Assembly: GCF_038958875.1 (NCBI RefSeq)
Contig: NZ_CP152407.1
Location: 2,735,501 to 2,799,500 of the forward strand
Reading direction: 5' to 3'
Length of the DNA: 64,000 bases
Source of the DNA: Acidovorax sp. FHTAMBA
GTDB taxonomy: Bacteria > Pseudomonadota > Gammaproteobacteria > Burkholderiales > Burkholderiaceae_C
Made by a program: the position numbers and the translations under genes. Shown piece after piece: positions 51,426 through 60,022 of this stretch. Position 1 is the first letter of the stretch, and each line of letters opens with the position of its first letter. The notes below the pieces were generated by a model that had not been told where the DNA came from, ran no database searches, and saw nothing but the letters and a program-made list of their open reading frames with translations.

Positions 51426-51478
51426 GAGATTGAAAATTAATTCAATGATTTATACGTTATACGTTGTATTATTTAAGA

Positions 51479-52534
51479 ATGAGCGAAGAATCCGAAATCC
51501 AAGCCGAAGTTGAAGCCCTGCGGGAGCGTTTCAGCGATACGAAAGCGTTGTACCGCGAGGTTTGCGCGTTGCTGTTCTTCCGATACGGCATCACGCCCAC
51601 AGCCAGCAAGCTCTATCAGCATGTGCGCAAGGGCTCCATGAGCGCCCCGGCCGAAGCGCTGGCCAAGTTCTGGGAGGATCTGCGCGGCAAGGCCCGGGTG
51701 GAGATCGATCACCCCGACTTACCGGAGGCGCTTAAAGAGGCCGCAGGCCAGGCGGTCAGCGTGCTGTGGACCCAGGCAACGGAGTTGGCACGCGGGGAGC
51801 TTGCGGTCCTGCGCGTCGAGGCACACGCAGAAGCCCAGAGTGCTCAGGCAGACCTGAAGGAGGCTCTGCAGCGAAGCGCCGTCCTGGAGACCCAGATACA
51901 GACCGCACAGACCAAAGTCACCGAACTGGAGACCCGAGCTCAGGCCCTTGCTGCAGAGCTTGAGCAGGAACGGCGTGCGCACGCTGCGAGCACAGCGAGA
52001 GGTGAGGCGCTGTCCAGGCAGGTGGATGAGCTGAAGCTGGAGCAATCGAAGAGCAGGCAGCATTTCAGCGCCGAGTTGGAAAAAGGACGTGCAGCTATTG
52101 ATGAAGCCGCCCAGCGATCTACCGAAGCGGAGCACCGGGCGCTTCGGGAAATTGACCGAGAGCGAACCGCGCGTGCCCAGGCGGAAAAGCAATTGGAGCA
52201 ATTGCGAGGCAAGCTGACAGAGACCGAACGCGACTGTCACGCCAAACTACTCGAAGCCAATGCTGCACAGAGCAGGTTGGCGGCAGAAGCAGCCGGTGCT
52301 CGCGCCTCCTTGGCCGAAATTACCAGGGCGCACCAGGCGCAATCGGCCGAGCTACAGCAAGCTCTTCAGGCAGTTGCACAGCACAAGGCCGAAGCTGGCA
52401 CCTTGCGTGAACTGGTGGAGCAGTTCAGACCGACGCAGAAATCTTCTCGAAAAAGCGTGGTGGTGAAGCACCAGAAGTCAAGTGAGCAGGCCTCTGGCGA
52501 GTCAAGGGTGACGCGTCGATACAAGAAGGAATAA
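51479..52534 (+). CDS. tnpT: TnpT-like cointegrate-resolution DNA-binding protein
   Basis: 351 aa. The N-terminal 90 residues (ALYREVCALLFFRYGITPTA, then SKLYQHVRKGSMSAPAEAL) look like the KfrA-type DNA-binding domain. Residues about 95-330 are a long coiled coil of Glu, Ala, Gln and Arg heptads, and the tail is basic (SRVTRRYKKE). TnpT proteins of this type bind the resolution site and help TnpS. It is divergent from tnpS. The start ATG follows a direct TATACGT repeat that may be its operator. Confidence 0.82.
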   Translation: MSEESEIQAEVEALRERFSDTKALYREVCALLFFRYGITPTASKLYQHVRKGSMSAPAEALAKFWEDLRGKARVEIDHPDLPEALKEAAGQAVSVLWTQATELARGELAVLRVEAHAEAQSAQADLKEALQRSAVLETQIQTAQTKVTELETRAQALAAELEQERRAHAASTARGEALSRQVDELKLEQSKSRQHFSAELEKGRAAIDEAAQRSTEAEHRALREIDRERTARAQAEKQLEQLRGKLTETERDCHAKLLEANAAQSRLAAEAAGARASLAEITRAHQAQSAELQQALQAVAQHKAEAGTLRELVEQFRPTQKSSRKSVVVKHQKSSEQASGESRVTRRYKKE

Positions 52535-52705
52535 ATGACGATTCTTTAATAACCAAAAGGCTTATGAGTCAAAACTGGCCGTATCCTGGCTTGCCCTCCG
52601 CTCGCAAGAAAAAACCGATGGACGGCCATTGATTGCTTGCACGTCGGCCGTCAGTCGGCGAAAACGCTCCACACAGTATCTGCTATACAAACTAGCGACG
52701 ATCCA

Positions 52706-54256
52706 ATGGCACGCGACGACTTCACGAAACCGACCAAGAATCAGGCTTACCAGCGGGCGGCAGGTCGTTGCTCCAATCCCGATTGCCGCGCCACCACCTC
52801 CGCGCCAGTGGGCGAAGTTGACTTCTCCAATGTGGGGGTCGGCGCGCATATTCATGCGGCATCGCCTGGGGGGCCGCGTTATCTCGCTGCAATGACCGCA
52901 GAGGACCGGCGCGGCTTTGGCAACATCATCTGGCTATGCCAGACCTGCTCGACGATCATCGACCGAGATCCGGACTCGTACCCTGCAGAAACGCTCAAAG
53001 CATGGAAAACATCGGCTGAGGCAAGGGCTCTGATGGAGCAAGGCAAGCGGCTTCCCGATGAAAAGGATATCTATCGCATGGCGGCCATGGCCATGGGCAC
53101 CCGAACGCCTGGGTTTTATCCAGAAGCCATAGGCAACGTGCACAAAGCCTTGGTCGATCAATTGGAAGCGGTGGATCCAAGGTTCACTGTTTCAACGGCG
53201 TACTCGGGTGGCAACACAACGATTACCGTGGGCGCGAAAGAGACCGTGTCTTTCTCCATCAAGATTGGACAGGAATCGGCTGATGTCTGGCGCAAGGGCC
53301 TTCAGGCGTCCATTGACGAGGGCCGTGAAGCGACGCTACCACTCGATGGGGTCGTGTTTGAAGGATCAAAAATCTTCGACGTGCTGCATAAGGATGCCAA
53401 CTTGGCATCGATAACAATCATCCCTGCGGCGCGTCCAGCGGTGTTAAAGATACTGGCGCCCCAGAGTAACCCTCCGATTTTTGAGATTATCACTGGCAAA
53501 ATAACTACTGGGCGTAAGCAAATCAGATTTTCAGGCGCTGGATGCGGTGGACTTCTCGACGTAGAAATAAATTTCACGCCAATCGGTGAGGATGGTATTC
53601 AGTCTGCCTCGACACTGACAACCAATCTCAAAGTGTGGCAGGGAAAGGACGCGGCAAACCCTCCGTACTTGGACACACTCATCAATTTGTTCGAAACAAT
53701 TTTTGACGCGTGCGCCCCTATTTCTTTCACCATGGAAGTCGATGGAAACCAAGTTTCAGCGGGGAATTTCCATACACCTAAGCATATAGAGGAGATGGAG
53801 GAAATGCTTGGATTCGCTCACTACGTAAGGCGAGCGAGAAACGTGCTTAGATACCTGCGTCAGAGTGCACAGATTGATATTTTTGCGATTATTCCCGCGA
53901 GTGATTATCGGGCCCTGGCGCGAGTCAGCGATATCATTGAGGGCAAGCTTTCCTACCAGCGCTCACAAGTCACAGCACCGCCGGAGATGACTGTCGGCTG
54001 TACTGGTGAGGAGGAAAAAAACCTGATGGAAACTGTACGCAGAGGTAGCTTTTCCGTCCTCAAGCAGACAGAGCCCGCATCGTTGGTCACCATCTATGGG
54101 AAAAAATACGAAGTACCCCCGACTACCAGCTATTACTCGCCAGTGAGACTGCATATCCTGAGTAAGAAGAAGAAAAAGGAGATCGTTGACTTCCGACTAC
54201 GTATCGAAATGGCGGATAATTTTACAAGCCAAACGTTTTTCGATGTTCAGCAATGA
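52706..54256 (+). CDS. HNH nuclease fused to a large unknown domain
   Basis: 516 aa. Residues 1-100 form a zinc-type HNH domain: C22 and C27 (RCSNPDCRA), H48/H50 in GAHIHAASPGGPR, N73 and C78/C81 in NIIWLCQTCSTIID. This HNH type is common in antiphage effectors. Residues about 130-516 match nothing I know: a beta-rich part (YSGGNTTITVGAKETVSFSI, KIFDVLHKDANLASITIIP) and a C-terminal alpha/beta part. DNA here is more AT-rich than the metal genes. It is 82 bp before a PD-(D/E)XK-like gene, so the two may form one unit. Confidence 0.65.
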   Translation: MARDDFTKPTKNQAYQRAAGRCSNPDCRATTSAPVGEVDFSNVGVGAHIHAASPGGPRYLAAMTAEDRRGFGNIIWLCQTCSTIIDRDPDSYPAETLKAWKTSAEARALMEQGKRLPDEKDIYRMAAMAMGTRTPGFYPEAIGNVHKALVDQLEAVDPRFTVSTAYSGGNTTITVGAKETVSFSIKIGQESADVWRKGLQASIDEGREATLPLDGVVFEGSKIFDVLHKDANLASITIIPAARPAVLKILAPQSNPPIFEIITGKITTGRKQIRFSGAGCGGLLDVEINFTPIGEDGIQSASTLTTNLKVWQGKDAANPPYLDTLINLFETIFDACAPISFTMEVDGNQVSAGNFHTPKHIEEMEEMLGFAHYVRRARNVLRYLRQSAQIDIFAIIPASDYRALARVSDIIEGKLSYQRSQVTAPPEMTVGCTGEEEKNLMETVRRGSFSVLKQTEPASLVTIYGKKYEVPPTTSYYSPVRLHILSKKKKKEIVDFRLRIEMADNFTSQTFFDVQQ

Positions 54257-54338
54257 ACAACTTCCCAATAGGTATGTGGGCAGGAAAAAGCTTGGATTAT
54301 AAAGTGGGCATTCACCGTTAAATATACCTTCTTAACAA

Positions 54339-55235
54339 ATGATCCCCGCGAACTCCTTCTCGAACATTCATCAAGAATACCTGGATGCTATGAAATGGAT
54401 GGCCAATCTAGGGATTAGTATCCAGAGTGGACGCACTTCCAACTATGAAAAAGTCATCGGCTACTGGAAGGATGCGTACCTCACTGCCTCCATTGAGGAG
54501 GCGAACCAAGCATTTCCGGATTTCGTAAGTTCATTGCTTGAAATCGTAGAGTTCACAAGAATTCACAAGGCCTTGCAAGACGTTTCTCCGCTCGAACTGA
54601 CCTCAGTAATCGAAAAGCTAAAGAAGGCCGTCAACGGCCCAGTCAATATAGTCAGCGAGACCCAAAAATCCACGGCCGCACGTAATTTCCTTTTCGAAGC
54701 AAGCGTAGCCGCCATGGCTCATCGCCCAGCTCGGAGCGTGGAGGCGATCTTGAATGCTCGCAGCGACACTGGAATCAAGATCGAGGGACGGAAAATTTGG
54801 GTTGAATGCAAACGGGTGACCAGTGAGCAGGCGCTGGAGGGCAATCTGCGCAAGGCCTGTTCACAACTTCAGGAGACTTTCAAGACAGAGATTGGATCCG
54901 GCCACCGGGGCATCGTTGCGATGGATGTGTCAAAAATACTCAATCCAAAAGGAGACCTTTTGGTTGCCAAAGATGATGCGGAGTTAACCAGGACGCTGGC
55001 GCGTTTGCTGCAAGATTTCGCCAACAAGCATTCAGGCCTCTGGCAACGTGTTTACGCCGAGAAGAGCAGAAAAATCATTGGGACAGTCTTCCGACTTTCA
55101 TGCTTGGCAACATCTGAAGCGAGGAAAATGGCCGTTCAGTGCTCTCAATGGGCGGTAAGCCCGAGAGCAGACGCAACAACAGCAGATGTACAGATTCAAA
55201 AACGACTGGTGGAAGCCTTGTCACAAGATCTCTGA
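54339..55235 (+). CDS. PD-(D/E)XK-like nuclease-fold protein
   Basis: 298 aa. An all-helical N-terminal half (residues 1-110) precedes a restriction-endonuclease-like core: E120 in NFLFEASVAAM, D143 in NARSDTGIKIEG and E156-C-K158 in KIWVECKRV, spaced as a D...ExK active site; the segment GHRGIVAMDVSKI supplies a further strand. No Shine-Dalgarno is evident. Same strand as the HNH fusion just upstream and AT-richer than average. A nuclease effector of a defence system is plausible, but the function is unknown. Confidence 0.6.
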   Translation: MIPANSFSNIHQEYLDAMKWMANLGISIQSGRTSNYEKVIGYWKDAYLTASIEEANQAFPDFVSSLLEIVEFTRIHKALQDVSPLELTSVIEKLKKAVNGPVNIVSETQKSTAARNFLFEASVAAMAHRPARSVEAILNARSDTGIKIEGRKIWVECKRVTSEQALEGNLRKACSQLQETFKTEIGSGHRGIVAMDVSKILNPKGDLLVAKDDAELTRTLARLLQDFANKHSGLWQRVYAEKSRKIIGTVFRLSCLATSEARKMAVQCSQWAVSPRADATTADVQIQKRLVEALSQDL

Positions 55236-55346
55236 AAGATGTTGTGCTCGCTGGTGAGCCCGTCGTGCTCAGGAGGTTCTGTGCGGCCACATATGGAGCG
55301 GCAGCAATCCGAAGGATGGGGTTGGGGCAGCTGATTTTTCCCGGAT

Positions 55347-55378
55347 CTGCTAACCCGGTAAATCGCACGCAAAAAGAG
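55347..55378 (+). repeat. 32-bp direct repeat, copy 1
   Basis: CTGCTAACCCGGTAAATCGC followed by ACGCAAAAAGAG; identical to the copy at 55433. Confidence 0.85.
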
Positions 55379-55432
55379 GCGCCTATTTTTTAAGCAAAAC
55401 TCTAAGTTGTTGATTTTATTGATGTTTGCAAG

Positions 55433-55464
55433 CTGCTAACCCGGTAAATCGCACGCAAAAAGAG
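55433..55464 (+). repeat. 32-bp direct repeat, copy 2
   Basis: Perfect copy of 55347-55378, 86 bp downstream of it. Confidence 0.85.
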
Positions 55465-55600
55465 CTGACATTTGAAAACTTGCGCGCGTCCAGGAGTGCG
55501 TCTTGGAGCACGGGCGAGGGCTCACGGTGGGGGGGCGCAAGGACTTCGACACTGGTCTTGACTCCGGCTGGTTCGCTCGGTAGTGGCTCAAATTACCGAT

Positions 55601-58555
55601 TCACTGCAAACGTGCCACACGCTGCTTGGCTGGGCGCTCAATGAGCGCATCGATGTAAGGATCCATGTCGAACGCAATCGTCCCCCGAAAATTCACGTGC
55701 TCGAAGTGCACGGGTCCGATGCGGCGCAGCCAGCTTTCATCTATGGGGTGTTTGGCCACCTTCCAGCGATCCACGACATCTTGCATCTTCATGGTGTTCC
55801 AGCTGATCACGACGTTGGTCAGCAGGGTGTGCGCTGTTGAGATAGCCCGCAGCTCATCAGCCCTGCGCCCGCGTGAGACTCCTACACGTCCGTGGTACAC
55901 AGCGCGCTGCAGCTGGTGTACAGATTCGCCCCTGTTGAGCAAGGCATGCATCTCGCGGCGAAACTCGGGAATGGTGAAATAGTCACACAAAAAGATCGTA
56001 CGCAGCAACTTGCCCAATTCGTCTGCGGCAGCGTGCACGGGATCGCCCCGCGCCGCGCTGCCAAGGCGGGCGATAGCTTCTCCAGCTGTCAAGCGCCCTT
56101 GCCGGATAGAGGCAACCAGGTGCAGTAGGTCCATCCATCCGGCTCGAATCTTCCCAAGCGAGACCTTCCCAACGGTTAGGCGCTCCAAAGCTTCCGGCAC
56201 AGTGTCCCCCCTGGCCAAGAACATCTTACGTTCCGACAATTGGCGCAAACGGACGCACAGATCGAAGCCCAGCAACTTGGCGATGGCCATCGCTGCGTTG
56301 GTGTAGCCATGGGTGTCCACAGCAAGCAGGGATAGTCGGATCTGGTCCTCGCGGCGGGAACAGTTGTGCGCTTCGACACCGTCCACCGCTGGCGCTGCTT
56401 GCCGGTCATTGATCACGATAGGCTGGTCATGAAACAGTGCCCAGGTATCAAGCATGTGCACATAGATGCCAACACCATGCTGCTTGCGGCGGTATTCCAT
56501 ACGCGCCGAGTGCAGGTACCGTGACGTATCGAGCGTCATCGAATCAGAGGATGCTTTGTCGCCCTGGCCCCAGAGTTTGGCAATAGGCATGCTTTGCTGG
56601 AACTCAATGACCCGTGAGTTGGCCTCCCGCAAACGGCCGCTGGCCTCCGTTGCACGCATGGCCATAGTGACCTGAGACACCTGCAGGCCTGGGATCATCG
56701 CGCATACACCTTTGGCAGTGTTCTCTGTTCCGTGTGTGTATAGGGCGCCGTAGACGGCCTTCAGTTCAGCCATGTCTTTGGCTCTGCGGCCTAGCAGAGC
56801 CTGGCTAAAGCCGCTTTTTGCGTCGATCTCGACCAGCATGTTGCCAAACTGGGCATCGCCGATCATGTTGAACATGCTCTCGCGTGTCTTGGTGACCTGG
56901 GGTTCGACTTCAAGCGCCTGAATCGGTGCAATGTGAATATGCCCCTGGCTGTCTATGGTCAAGGCCCCGTCCTCCACGGCCTGCACCAGTTGGCCGATGC
57001 CCGCTTTGACCCGTCCCAGCACGCGCTCCAGGAACTTATCTGGATTGTCCGTCAAGCTCAAAGCTCGGATCAGCGACTTGTGCTTCTCGGCCCACTGCGT
57101 TTCGGGTATCAGCTGATCGGCACGGTTGCGATGGCGGCTGCTGTGTTCCAGCCACAGCTTTCCGCCCTTGATCGCTTTCTTCAAAGAAGTCGCTGCGCTT
57201 GCTTTGAGAGCTGCAAGAGCAACCTTGCGATCAGGGCCTTCCAGCAGCGAGTGCCAGCTTGGGTCCGCAACCGACACATCAAACCCCTCGGGAAGGCTGC
57301 TGATGCCGCGTTTGGACAAATCGCGCAGCGTCTTGAGCTGCTTGAGCGCCTTGTCCGTTTCGTCGCCTTTGATCTCCAGGACTCCGAGGGCATTGAGCAG
57401 GGCAGACATACGCGGCGCTTGATCCTTCACCAGTGTTTCGCGGACGAATTGAGCCCGCGTGCCAGCAAAGTTTTCTCCATTCTTGGGTACCAGGTCGCGC
57501 ATCGCCGCGACGATCTGAGCATCGGTCAACTGCGTGTCGTAGAGAATGTCCTTCAGCTTGACGCGCTCGGCACGCAGATCCACAGCACTTTCGGCCTGCT
57601 TCTTTAGGACCTTGCCAGAGGCCTTGTGATAAAGATCTGTGAGACATCGCGCACCGATGTCTGCGGCGAGATCGGTTTGATCCAAGAGGGTGACATGCAG
57701 GAAAGAGACGATGCGCAGATCGCGCTGATCCTCAGAGAGAAATTTCGTCGCGGAGGGTGGACGATTGATCACCTCTTGGCTGTACGCCCTGAGACGATTC
57801 AATGGAATCGCCGACAGCTTCCACTTGTGAACTTGCAGTGACTTGAGGCACTCGATTTTCTTGGTGACCTCGCTCAGCGTGATCTGCCCGTGCTTCCCTG
57901 GGGGTGTGCGCAGCCACTCCAGCACTGTGTGACCGCCAGGCCCTGATCGCTTTGAGAATGCGTGCGAGAGCGCCGCCTGAACCTGTTTGGGTGGCGCGCA
58001 GGTGCGGACCGCTGCGATTGCTGCATTCTCCTGTTCAGCAAAGGCCATGCGCGCCATGTCGCGCAGTGTCCGGTCACCAGGCAGGACGATCCGTCGATCA
58101 AAAAGCCAGTGTTCTGACTGTTGGATCAGGTCATCGACTGATACCGCTGAGGCGGAAAGCTCCCCCAAAGCATCTGCCAGGAGCGGTTTGGTGGTGTCAT
58201 CTACTACCGCGAAGCCGACACGTTCCCGAGCCCAGAGCTGGTGCTCGTATCGCGTGTCCTTGTCCTTGTACAGCGAGGTCACCGAAGCGATATCCGTCGC
58301 ATGCATACCAAGCGCTGAGGTCAGGTACCGCAGCAAAACGGAGGGGAGGCCTGAAAAGGCATCGGGGTGCCGCCCGGTGGCGCGCAGCATGACCAGTTGG
58401 ACTGCAGCGCCAAGGCGTGCAGTCCCTCTGAACCGGGGCGGGCGCAGCTCCTGGATGTCTTCAATGCTCAGCCCAAAGCACTCTTCGACTTCCCGCTTAG
58501 ATAGCGATTTTGGCAGGGTATCGGCGCCAACGAAACGTAGGTAGTAGCTAGACAA
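55601..58555 (-). CDS. tnpA: Tn3-family transposase
   Basis: 984 aa, full length for Tn3-family DDE transposases. The N-terminal DNA-binding region starts SSYYLRFVGADTLPKSLSKR. The catalytic region includes SLLAVDTHGYTNAAMAIAKL and LRQLSERKMF, typical of the family. The start is TTG with a strong GGGAGG six bases upstream, confirmed by the family N-terminus. It is transcribed inward from the right end and stops near the direct repeats. It carries out replicative transposition of the whole 45-kb element. Confidence 0.93.
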   Translation of the reverse strand: MSSYYLRFVGADTLPKSLSKREVEECFGLSIEDIQELRPPRFRGTARLGAAVQLVMLRATGRHPDAFSGLPSVLLRYLTSALGMHATDIASVTSLYKDKDTRYEHQLWARERVGFAVVDDTTKPLLADALGELSASAVSVDDLIQQSEHWLFDRRIVLPGDRTLRDMARMAFAEQENAAIAAVRTCAPPKQVQAALSHAFSKRSGPGGHTVLEWLRTPPGKHGQITLSEVTKKIECLKSLQVHKWKLSAIPLNRLRAYSQEVINRPPSATKFLSEDQRDLRIVSFLHVTLLDQTDLAADIGARCLTDLYHKASGKVLKKQAESAVDLRAERVKLKDILYDTQLTDAQIVAAMRDLVPKNGENFAGTRAQFVRETLVKDQAPRMSALLNALGVLEIKGDETDKALKQLKTLRDLSKRGISSLPEGFDVSVADPSWHSLLEGPDRKVALAALKASAATSLKKAIKGGKLWLEHSSRHRNRADQLIPETQWAEKHKSLIRALSLTDNPDKFLERVLGRVKAGIGQLVQAVEDGALTIDSQGHIHIAPIQALEVEPQVTKTRESMFNMIGDAQFGNMLVEIDAKSGFSQALLGRRAKDMAELKAVYGALYTHGTENTAKGVCAMIPGLQVSQVTMAMRATEASGRLREANSRVIEFQQSMPIAKLWGQGDKASSDSMTLDTSRYLHSARMEYRRKQHGVGIYVHMLDTWALFHDQPIVINDRQAAPAVDGVEAHNCSRREDQIRLSLLAVDTHGYTNAAMAIAKLLGFDLCVRLRQLSERKMFLARGDTVPEALERLTVGKVSLGKIRAGWMDLLHLVASIRQGRLTAGEAIARLGSAARGDPVHAAADELGKLLRTIFLCDYFTIPEFRREMHALLNRGESVHQLQRAVYHGRVGVSRGRRADELRAISTAHTLLTNVVISWNTMKMQDVVDRWKVAKHPIDESWLRRIGPVHFEHVNFRGTIAFDMDPYIDALIERPAKQRVARLQ

Positions 58556-58640
58556 GCTGGTCCTCCCGTGGCTGGCGTGGTCGCAAGCCTGCTGCAGTCT
58601 ACGTATTCGCTACTGATAATTCCAGACAATAAAAAATTGC

Positions 58641-58694
58641 GGGTTAACCCGTAGCTCTTAACCGGGTTTTCTGCACGGAAAGTGAGATCACCCC
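58641..58694 (-). repeat. Right terminal inverted repeat of the transposon
   Basis: Read from the tip: GGGGTGATCTCACTTTC, ending with GGGTTAACCC at 58641-58650. It begins 85 bp upstream of the tnpA start codon. 46 of 54 positions match the left end. Confidence 0.9.
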
Positions 58695-58772
58695 GAGACG
58701 CTCAGCGGCTGGGCGCTGGTGGGGATGGCGTTGGCAGTGGCGGGGGTGTGGCTGGCGCGGCAGACGAGGTAG
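58695..58772 (+). pseudogene. 3' remnant of an EamA/DMT-family transporter gene
   Basis: The first 25 codons outside the transposon read ETLSGWALVGMALAVAGVWL then ARQTR and stop. This matches the last helix of EamA-type drug/metabolite transporters (G-E-x-L-x-x-W-x-x-x-G-x-x-L). The upstream part of the gene is absent, and what lies left of the transposon is a different gene. Confidence 0.6.
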
Positions 58773-58788
58773 GGCCTCAATAGGCCCT
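58771..58788. terminator. Hairpin between EamA remnant and aminotransferase
   Basis: AGGGCCT, loop CAAT, AGGCCCT: a perfect 7-bp stem between convergent genes, without a T-run. Confidence 0.4.
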
Positions 58789-58793
58789 GCAGA

Positions 58794-59966
58794 TCAGAGC
58801 TTGCGCAGCCGCTCCAGCGCTGCACGCAGCGTTTCGTCCTTCTTGGCAAAGCAGAACCGCACCACCCGCTGGTCAAACCCGTCGCCATAGAACGCCGACA
58901 GCGGAATCGCCGCCACGCCCACTTCGCGCGTTAGCCATTGGCAGAAATCGGCTTCGTTCAAATCGCTGATGGCCGAGATGTCCACGCACTGGAAGTAGCT
59001 GCCGGTACTGGGCAGCAGCTTGAAGCGCGAGCCCTCCAAACCTTGGCGGAACAGGTCACGCTTGGCCTGGTAGAACGCGGGCAGTTGCAGGTAGGGCGTG
59101 GGGTCTTTCAGGTAGGCAGCAAGGCCATGCTGCATGGGCGTGTTGACGGTGAACACGTTGAACTGGTGCACCTTGCGGAACTCGGCCGTCAGGGCGGCGG
59201 GGGCCGCCACAGTGCCGACTTTCCAGCCCGTGACGTGGAAGGTCTTGCCAAAGCTTGACACGATGAACGCGCGGGCGGCCAGGCCTGCAAAGCGCGCTGC
59301 GCTCTGGTGCTCGGCGCCGTCGAACACCATGTGCTCGTACACCTCGTCGCTGATGAGCAGGATGTCGGTGGGGGCGAGCAGGTCTTCGAGCTGGCGCATT
59401 TCCTCGGCCGTCCAGATGGTGGCGCTGGGGTTGTGCGGGCTGTTGATGAGGATGGCGCGGGTGCGCGGCGTGATGGCCGCGCTGATCCTGGCGAAGTCGG
59501 GCCGGAAGGTGCCGGGTGTGAGCGGCACGCGCACCGCCTTGCCACCGGCCAGCTCGATGTTGGGCACATAGCTGTCGTAGCAGGGGTCGAGCACGATCAC
59601 CTCGTCGCCAGCATGCACGATGGCCAGGATGGCGGTGATGATGGCCTGCGTGGCGCCAGCGGTGATGGTGATTTCGGTGTTGGGGTTGTAGGCGCGGCCG
59701 TGCAGCGCCTCGATCTTGCGGGCTACGGCCTCGCGCAGCGCGGGGATGCCGGGCATGGGCGGGTACTGGTTGTGCCCGGCCTGCATGGCAGCGGTGACGG
59801 CGTTCACCAGCTCGGGGGCGCATTCAAAGTCTGGAAAGCCCTGGCCCAGGTTGACGGCCTTGTGTTCGGTGGCCAGGGCCGACATCACCGTGAAGATGGT
59901 GGTGCCGACGTGGGGCAGCTTGCTGGGGAAAGACGGGGTACGGGCGGTAGCACTGGCTGGGGTCAT
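58794..59966 (-). CDS. PLP-dependent aminotransferase (YbdL/methionine aminotransferase type)
   Basis: 390 aa, class I/II fold. The substrate-contact segment NLGQGFPDFECAP, the NSPHNPSATIW motif, the Asp-Tyr pair in ISDEVYEH and the PLP-lysine segment SSFGKTFHVTGWKVG are all present. The order and the FGKTFHVTGWK signature point to the kynurenine/methionine aminotransferase branch (YbdL), which accepts methionine and aromatic residues. The substrate is inferred. It is 56 bp downstream of cysB on the same strand. Confidence 0.87.
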   Translation of the reverse strand: MTPASATARTPSFPSKLPHVGTTIFTVMSALATEHKAVNLGQGFPDFECAPELVNAVTAAMQAGHNQYPPMPGIPALREAVARKIEALHGRAYNPNTEITITAGATQAIITAILAIVHAGDEVIVLDPCYDSYVPNIELAGGKAVRVPLTPGTFRPDFARISAAITPRTRAILINSPHNPSATIWTAEEMRQLEDLLAPTDILLISDEVYEHMVFDGAEHQSAARFAGLAARAFIVSSFGKTFHVTGWKVGTVAAPAALTAEFRKVHQFNVFTVNTPMQHGLAAYLKDPTPYLQLPAFYQAKRDLFRQGLEGSRFKLLPSTGSYFQCVDISAISDLNEADFCQWLTREVGVAAIPLSAFYGDGFDQRVVRFCFAKKDETLRAALERLRKL

Positions 59967-60022
59967 GGCGCAAACAACGTAAAAATCAAAGGTGTTTCAG
60001 GGGCAGGTGGATCACGACGCAA

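Larger units (their letters stand above)
55236..55600. other. Intergenic stretch with a 32-bp direct repeat
   Basis: Holds two perfect 32-bp copies (55347-55378 and 55433-55464), starting 86 bp apart and separated by an AT-rich spacer. The remaining 55465-55600 has no recognisable gene; it may contain regulatory or recombination sequences downstream of tnpA. Confidence 0.5.
13666..58694. mobile_element. 45.0-kb Tn3-family transposon, TnpS/TnpT type, with metal-resistance cargo
   Basis: The outer ends are 54-bp inverted repeats beginning GGGG, 46/54 matching. A Tn3-family transposase (TnpA) lies just inside the right end. A divergent tyrosine recombinase (TnpS) and coiled-coil DNA-binding protein (TnpT) with an inverted-repeat site between them match the cointegrate-resolution module of Tn4651-like transposons. 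The flanking pentamers (TGTCT left, GAGAC right) are not direct repeats, so the expected target duplication is missing. Internal insertions are an IS21-family element and an ISL3-family element. Confidence 0.85.

Noticed and set aside
55347..55464. CRISPR array
   Set aside because: Only two repeat copies with a single 54-bp AT-rich spacer and no cas genes.
13720..58640. Serine resolvase and classical res site
   Set aside because: No resolvase-like frame was found; the tnpS/tnpT pair fills this role.
13661..58699. Five-base target duplication of the large transposon
   Set aside because: The adjoining pentamers are TGTCT and GAGAC, which do not match as a direct repeat.
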